From Epiperipatus broadwayi (lineage: Eukaryota > Onychophora > Udeonychophora > Euonychophora > Peripatidae), in contig JAQFVV010000281.1 in the NCBI GenBank assembly GCA_028023455.1, positions 248,001-312,000 of the forward strand: 64,000 nt of DNA, in the 5' to 3' direction. Position numbers and translations under genes: made by a program. Position 1 is the stretch's first letter; each line of letters starts with the position of its first letter. The notes under the pieces were generated by a model, which was not told the origin of the DNA, did no database searches, and was given only the letters and a program-made list of their open reading frames with translations. This document shows, piece after piece, positions 61,681-64,000 of this stretch.

Positions 61681-62869
61681 TTTTTTTTAAAATTGAACTA
61701 TTGATTGCTGATCCATAAAAAACATATCTGATTAGGATTGTATCGAATCAGTCATGAACTATACGTTGCGACAATAGAAAGGGGTTTTGTCATATATATA
61801 TTTATAATACGTATAATAACATTGTTCAATTTGTTTATGTTTTGTTAAATTTTTTTTGTTTTGAGGGTTTTTTTTCAAATAACTTTTGACGAAATTTAAG
61901 ACTATAGAGGAGATTAAAAATAGAAATGATTTAAAAAGGCAAACGAAAAGTTTAAGGGTGGAGTAAATATTGAAAGAGAGGGGAGGGGTTTAGTACAATA
62001 ATTATCTCCTAATAGTAAGTTGCTTAGTCCCTGCACTGATATATAAGTAAGAGTGCATGTTCCTTCGAGAATGAAAAATATATATTACTTTTCACCTTTG
62101 TAAGTTTTTTTATTTATATATATAAAAAAAAGAGAGAGTGAGAAAAAGAACGATAATGTTAGGCATGTTGAGGGATTGCTAAGGATGTATTTCTATCTGG
62201 GGTCTTGAATAAAAGTGAAGTAAAAATCATAATAAAGCTGAGTATTATTTGAAACATATGTAAGTATTCGTATTCATTCTTTTAGTGTTTGCATGTGATA
62301 ATAAAATATGACCATAGTGTATACATGCATATAAAAAAAAGGGATTGCAAAGGGAGGTTAGCTAGATCTGTCATATGTATAAAAATTAACAGCCACGATA
62401 TAAGATTCTTCTATTTTCGTGGCTCCAGGTTATTTACTGGTGGCGCCCTCATATGATTCGATTCTAGCTGTAATTAAAATCTTTGATTCTTGGCCTACAA
62501 ACTTTTAGATATGAAAAGTAATGTCACTATATATATATATATCTGCTGATGATTAAGATAATTTTTCTTTTCTTGGTGAAAAAATACTCTAAGCTAATTA
62601 TGTGGTGATCTGTGTGATGAGTGAGTTTATCCATGACAATGCATATATGCAATTCATAAGGGAGTGCCTACAGATAAGAAGCTGGAAAGACAGCAATGTG
62701 ATAAATGTTGAATGTTAAAGAATAAAACACATTAAAGAAAGTTATATATTTTTGAACTGGATCTATAGCTATATATTCTAGTTTGCTCAGTTTAATGTAA
62801 ATTTCAGAAAACAGAAACTTAGTGGTAGCTGAAGGAAGAAAATTTCCAGATTATTTTAGTAAGGTGAAT
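61681..62869. other. AT-rich noncoding DNA
   Basis: No exon or RNA gene recognised. A less AT-rich patch at about 62370-62470 (GCCACGATATAAG, GGTGGCGCCCTCATATG) could be a repeat fragment. An AGAGAGAGTGAG run lies near 62132. Confidence 0.35.
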
Positions 62870-63175
62870 TCAAGTAGTGTGTAAGTCAATGAAGTTATGA
62901 GTGAGAGTTTGTGCAGAGTGATCAGAGAATGGAGTAGGATTCAGTTTGAGGTCATTCAGGTGATGAAACATGGTGGAGTGAAAACAAATGTCTATGAATG
63001 TAACATATTGCTGTTTATGAAATGTTTCTGAATGAGATGCTACAAAATCCTGAACATTCAGAAGTAGAAAATCTAAGAGGTAAAGCCATTTTGAAGTTAA
63101 AGTAGTATAGTTCATATTAAAATAGTTATGTGAGGAAAAGCAGTGAACAGCAAAGTGATTGTCAGAATGATACAA
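62870..63175 (-). pseudogene. Unidentified minus-strand reading frame (101 codons)
   Basis: Open for 101 codons in a block markedly less AT-rich than its surroundings, with a His/Phe/Thr-rich product (including FVASHSETFHKQQY and NLKL-type segments). It is in another frame from the 63262-63885 segments and separated from them by stops. The three segments together look like one decayed gene. No motif recognised. Confidence 0.3.
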
Positions 63176-63261
63176 GTAACTATAGTAAGACTAGGCAAAA
63201 TATAAACAAAGACCATGTTTATTACTGTGATATATTGATGAAACTTGATAATTAAGAGGTG

Positions 63262-63885
63262 TCAATCAAGGTATAGGATTTTGAATGTTAAAAAGAGGCA
63301 TTGGGATGTGATAATAAGAGCTGTCTCTACTGATAGTAATGAAGTATTTCTGTAGCAGTCACCAAGCACATGTATATGCAGGTAAGTAGCAGGATCAATC
63401 TGAGATCCTCTACATATTTTAGTTTCAAGTAGTTTTCTGAAGTTTTTAAGGAGTTGCTTGTTAATTACTCCCAGCATTGGGCCATAGGTCTTCTTGCTTG
63501 TGGCTGGGTTGATCAACTTGAATGTCTGCCAGTATGTGTATTTGCTATCACATGTGAGTGTTATAGTTCCAACATTGATTTGTGCTGAGTGTTCCAATGA
63601 TACTATATATCCATAAGTTGGAGTGGACGATCTCTAGATATTATGTCAAGGAGAGTTTGTAGGTGCTGAAACCATGTAGTACTCTTTGCCAGTATGTTTA
63701 TTATTTTTGGTGTGTGGAATATACGTATTGTGTGTAGCCCTAGACCATTCTATATAGTTGGTTAACAGTTGTTTGATTGAAATGACTACAGTTTTCCTAC
63801 CCCATAGTAAGTTGCTACAGAGTGATGATAAAACTACTGTAAATGTTTTTTTTATTACTGTTATGAGTATGTTGAATAGGTGCAT
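63262..63885 (-). pseudogene. Unidentified decayed gene: two same-frame segments at the right edge
   Basis: Segments 63885-63646 and 63597-63262 lie in the same frame, separated only by TGA (63646) and a nearby TAG, so about 200 codons may once have been continuous. Composition is gene-like and low in repeats (TNYIEWSRATHNTY, GTITLTCDSKYTYWQ, INKQLLKNFRKLLE, YLHIHVLGDCYRNTS). I see no Walker, polymerase, DDE or zinc motif. Stops and the shifted downstream segment point to a relic, perhaps of a large DNA or viral-type mobile element or of a host gene. The identity stays open. Confidence 0.4.
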
Positions 63886-64000
63886 ATTTGAATATAGAGA
63901 TAAATATGCATTTTTAAAAAATTATTTATTGTTAAACATTACATTATGTTACACAATGAGACATCCAGGAAACCTTGTCAAATTTTTGTCTGTTATGAAA

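Overview
The window is about 64 kb of very AT-rich, gene-poor eukaryotic DNA with no compact genes or operons. It holds long AT, TAA/TTA and TCTA/TCTG microsatellites, many inverted-repeat (MITE-like) elements, LINE and LTR-retroelement relics, and a few short splice-flanked open segments. This texture fits a large repeat-rich invertebrate genome. A cephalopod or other mollusc is my best guess, but it is an inference from texture and no gene here proves it.

Candidate host coding sequence is sparse and on the + strand. The best exon is 3699-4100 (402 nt, TTTACAG acceptor, CAG|GTAAAT donor, phase 1 at both ends, about 134 residues with two N-glycosylation sequons). A 36-nt exon at 57576-57611 (TTTAG acceptor, consensus GTAAGTAT donor, also phase 1-1) encodes a Thr/Ser/Pro-rich linker. 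A possible exon at 43253-43347 also starts in phase 1. They could be parts of one extracellular modular protein with huge introns, but linkage cannot be shown from the window. Weaker candidates lie at 6578-6649 and 33876-33928.

The most notable structure is at 17.7-28.8 kb. Two direct copies of a roughly 3.45-kb sequence (17720-21611 and 23945-28766) flank a 2.3-kb internal segment. The internal segment has a degenerate primer-binding-site-like motif, Lys/Glu-rich coiled-coil coding remnants, a long polypurine stretch, and an integrase C-terminal-like reading frame. I read it as a defective LTR-type retroelement with unusually long terminal repeats. Each repeat has its own secondary insertion, one of them a 1.27-kb inverted-repeat DNA element carrying a degenerate TTAGGG-like block. 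A relative, on the minus strand, seems to be cut by the left edge of the window (236-1066).

Other mobile DNA: a second member of the GGCCAC-type inverted-repeat family (34791-36131), a 763-bp inverted-repeat element (15806-16568), a 1-kb imperfect palindrome (16639-17667), a TA-flanked MITE with 101-bp arms (43395-43790), smaller foldback elements (33147-33274, 53797-54002), a 5'-truncated LINE with the reverse transcriptase C-terminal region (58622-59568, minus), a possible eroded Ty3-like relic (about 38.3-41.2 kb), a tRNA-like SINE head (56929-57014, minus), and unidentified degraded reading frames on the minus strand at the right edge (62870-63885). Several minisatellites (23.4, 42.3, 44.6, 45.4, 47.4 kb) complete the picture. 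The rest is AT-rich noncoding sequence, presumably intronic or intergenic.
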